The notes beneath the pieces are model-generated. The model was not told the DNA's origin. It saw nothing but the letters and a program-made list of their open reading frames with translations, and did no database searches. The translations under genes and the position numbers were made by a program. Below are positions 62,737-64,000 of a stretch of 64,000 nt of DNA, piece by piece; position 1 is the stretch's first letter, and every line of letters begins with the position of its first letter. This DNA is from Pseudoflavonifractor sp902362925 (GTDB lineage: Bacteria; Bacillota; Clostridia; Oscillospirales; Oscillospiraceae), in assembly GCA_902362925.1 (NCBI GenBank), contig CABIYL010000003.1, one strand, 5' to 3'.

Positions 62737-64000
62737 ATGGAAAAGAAGACGTCTGCCCCTATCCGGCGGCCCCGTAAGGCGGCCATGGCGGTCATGTGCG
62801 TGGTGACTACCCTGCTGCTGGTCATCAATGCTGCCGCTGCCGTGCTCATTCCCCCCAATGTGACCATGATCAACAATTTCTTCAACAAAGGCCCCTCCGA
62901 GGCCGAGACCGCTGAGGCCGGCGAGGCCTCCGCCGCCATGACCCAGGAGGTAGCCTCCGAGGGCATCATCCTGCTGGACAACAAAAACGGCGCCCTGCCC
63001 CTGGCCCAGGGCAGCAAGGTCAACCTCTTCGGCTACGGCTCCCGGGACACCGTGTACGGTGGCTCCGGCTCCGGCTCCGGCGACGAGAGCAACAACGTGA
63101 CCATGGCCCAGGGCCTTACAAACGCCGGCTTTGAGGTCAATCAGGAGCTGGTGGACTTCTACGACGACCACTTCGTGGAGCGCACCGGCGTGGGCTACAC
63201 CGGCAACAACTTCGACATCAACGAGCCCCCGGTCAGCGAGTACTCCCAGGAGCTGCTGGACAACGCCAAGGCCTTCTCTGACGTGGCCCTGGTGGTCATC
63301 TCCCGTCTGGGCGGCGAGGGCGCCGACCTGCCTCTGGACATGACCCCCAGCGAGAGCGAGGTGGGCTCCTCCGGCGCCGCCACCTCCGTGGGCGTCCAGG
63401 GCGGCGACGCGGGCAAGCACTACCTGGAGCTCCAGCAGGTTGAGATTGACATGCTCAACATGGTCAAGGAGAACTTCGGCACCGTGGTGGTGCTCATCAA
63501 CTCCGCCAACACCATGGAGCTGGGCTTCCTGGAGGAGGACGACGTAGATGCCGCCCTGTGGCTGGGCTGCCTGGGCTCCACCGGCTGCAACGCCCTGGGC
63601 CAGGTGCTCTCCGGTGAGGTGAACCCCTCCGGCCGCACCACCAGCACCTTTGCCTACGCCGTGGAGAGCGCCCCCAGCTACTACAGCTTCGGCGACTACG
63701 ACTACACCAACGTGACCTACACCAACACCTCTCCCATCTCCGCCAACACCGAGCCCGACGCCTACCACTATGTGGACTACGTGGAGGGCATCTACGTGGG
63801 CTACCGGTACTATGAGACCGCCGCGGCCGACGGCTTCATCAACTACGACGAGACCGTCCAGTACCCCTTCGGCTACGGCCTGAGCTACACCACCTTTACC
63901 CAGGAGATTGCCGACTTCCGTGACGACGGCACCATCATCGCCATGGACGTGACCGTCACCAACACCGGCGACGCGGAGGGCAAGGACGTGGTCCAGGTCT
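62737..64000 (+). CDS. membrane-anchored permuted GH3 enzyme, 3' end beyond window
   Basis: The first 421 residues are visible. After a basic start (MEKKTSAPIRRPRKAAMAVM) comes one membrane helix (VTTLLLVINAAAAVLIPP). Then come the GH3 alpha/beta sandwich (SEGIILLDNKNGALPLAQGS, VNLFGYGSRDTVYGGSGSGS, NPSGRTTSTFAYA), EGIYVGYRYYETA and VQYPFGYGLSYTTF, and the start of a fibronectin III-like domain. The order matches the permuted GH3 at 50718, so the catalytic barrel should lie beyond the window end. ACAAGGAGGAG precedes the ATG. A TATACT at 62685-62690 is a promoter candidate without a clear -35. It lies directly after the LytTR system, a possible regulator. Confidence 0.9.
   Translation, partial: MEKKTSAPIRRPRKAAMAVMCVVTTLLLVINAAAAVLIPPNVTMINNFFNKGPSEAETAEAGEASAAMTQEVASEGIILLDNKNGALPLAQGSKVNLFGYGSRDTVYGGSGSGSGDESNNVTMAQGLTNAGFEVNQELVDFYDDHFVERTGVGYTGNNFDINEPPVSEYSQELLDNAKAFSDVALVVISRLGGEGADLPLDMTPSESEVGSSGAATSVGVQGGDAGKHYLELQQVEIDMLNMVKENFGTVVVLINSANTMELGFLEEDDVDAALWLGCLGSTGCNALGQVLSGEVNPSGRTTSTFAYAVESAPSYYSFGDYDYTNVTYTNTSPISANTEPDAYHYVDYVEGIYVGYRYYETAAADGFINYDETVQYPFGYGLSYTTFTQEIADFRDDGTIIAMDVTVTNTGDAEGKDVVQV

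Overview
The window looks like a GC-rich, anaerobic, spore-forming member of the Bacillota, most likely an Oscillospiraceae gut bacterium of the Flavonifractor/Lawsonibacter type. That placement is an inference. It rests on S-layer homology (SLH) anchored surface proteins, SleB and SpoVT sporulation genes, an [FeFe]-hydrogenase, a Firmicutes-type large SRP RNA beside dnaX, and T-box, FMN and purine riboswitches. The sequence is a scaffold with three runs of N (21310-21608, 30070-30252, 45356-45372). Two of them truncate genes and the third sits in a terminator loop.

Region 1 (1-16.6 kb): the end of a LuxR-type regulator, a DUF2442 protein and a 4105-residue secreted SLH protein. Then, on the minus strand, an operon of an AI-2E-family membrane protein and a GH79-like glycoside hydrolase. 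Region 2 (16.6-26 kb): a TetR regulator, a radical-SAM-like protein without the iron-sulfur cysteine motif, and a DegV fatty-acid-binding protein. These share TGTCCC/GTAACA boxes. They are followed by a PadR/flavodoxin pair, a PerR-type regulator overlapping an [FeFe]-hydrogenase gene, a GNAT acetyltransferase, and a divergent aldo/keto-reductase-like/HxlR pair.

Region 3 (26-41.6 kb) is mostly housekeeping: tRNA-Ala(CGC), SRP RNA, dnaX, ybaB, a DUF362 ferredoxin protein, dinB (cut by a gap), ribU with an FMN riboswitch, a YpsA-like protein, a DUF6506-like protein, an alpha/beta hydrolase, pepT, a Gld-type ABC transporter whose third gene has lost its middle, an alanine T-box with alaS, and a small DUF4250 gene.

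Region 4 (41.6-50.7 kb): a lipoprotein NagZ-type GH3, an SLH-anchored 5'-nucleotidase, an uncharacterised membrane-anchored secreted protein, guanine deaminase behind a purine-type riboswitch, sleB with a SigG-like promoter, a small membrane protein, and gene debris (a broken spoVT and a beheaded lipoprotein gene). Region 5 (50.7-64 kb): two membrane-anchored GH3 enzymes with permuted domain order (the second runs off the window). They flank a lipoprotein binding protein / sensor kinase / AraC-type response regulator operon with no permease, an AT-richer MATE exporter behind an attenuator-like hairpin, and an AgrA/AgrC-like LytTR two-component pair. The theme is sensing, hydrolysing and reacting to extracellular glycans and nucleotides. 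The most system-like units are the SBP-kinase-regulator triad with the permuted GH3s, and the TetR/radical-SAM-like/DegV triad with its phased boxes.
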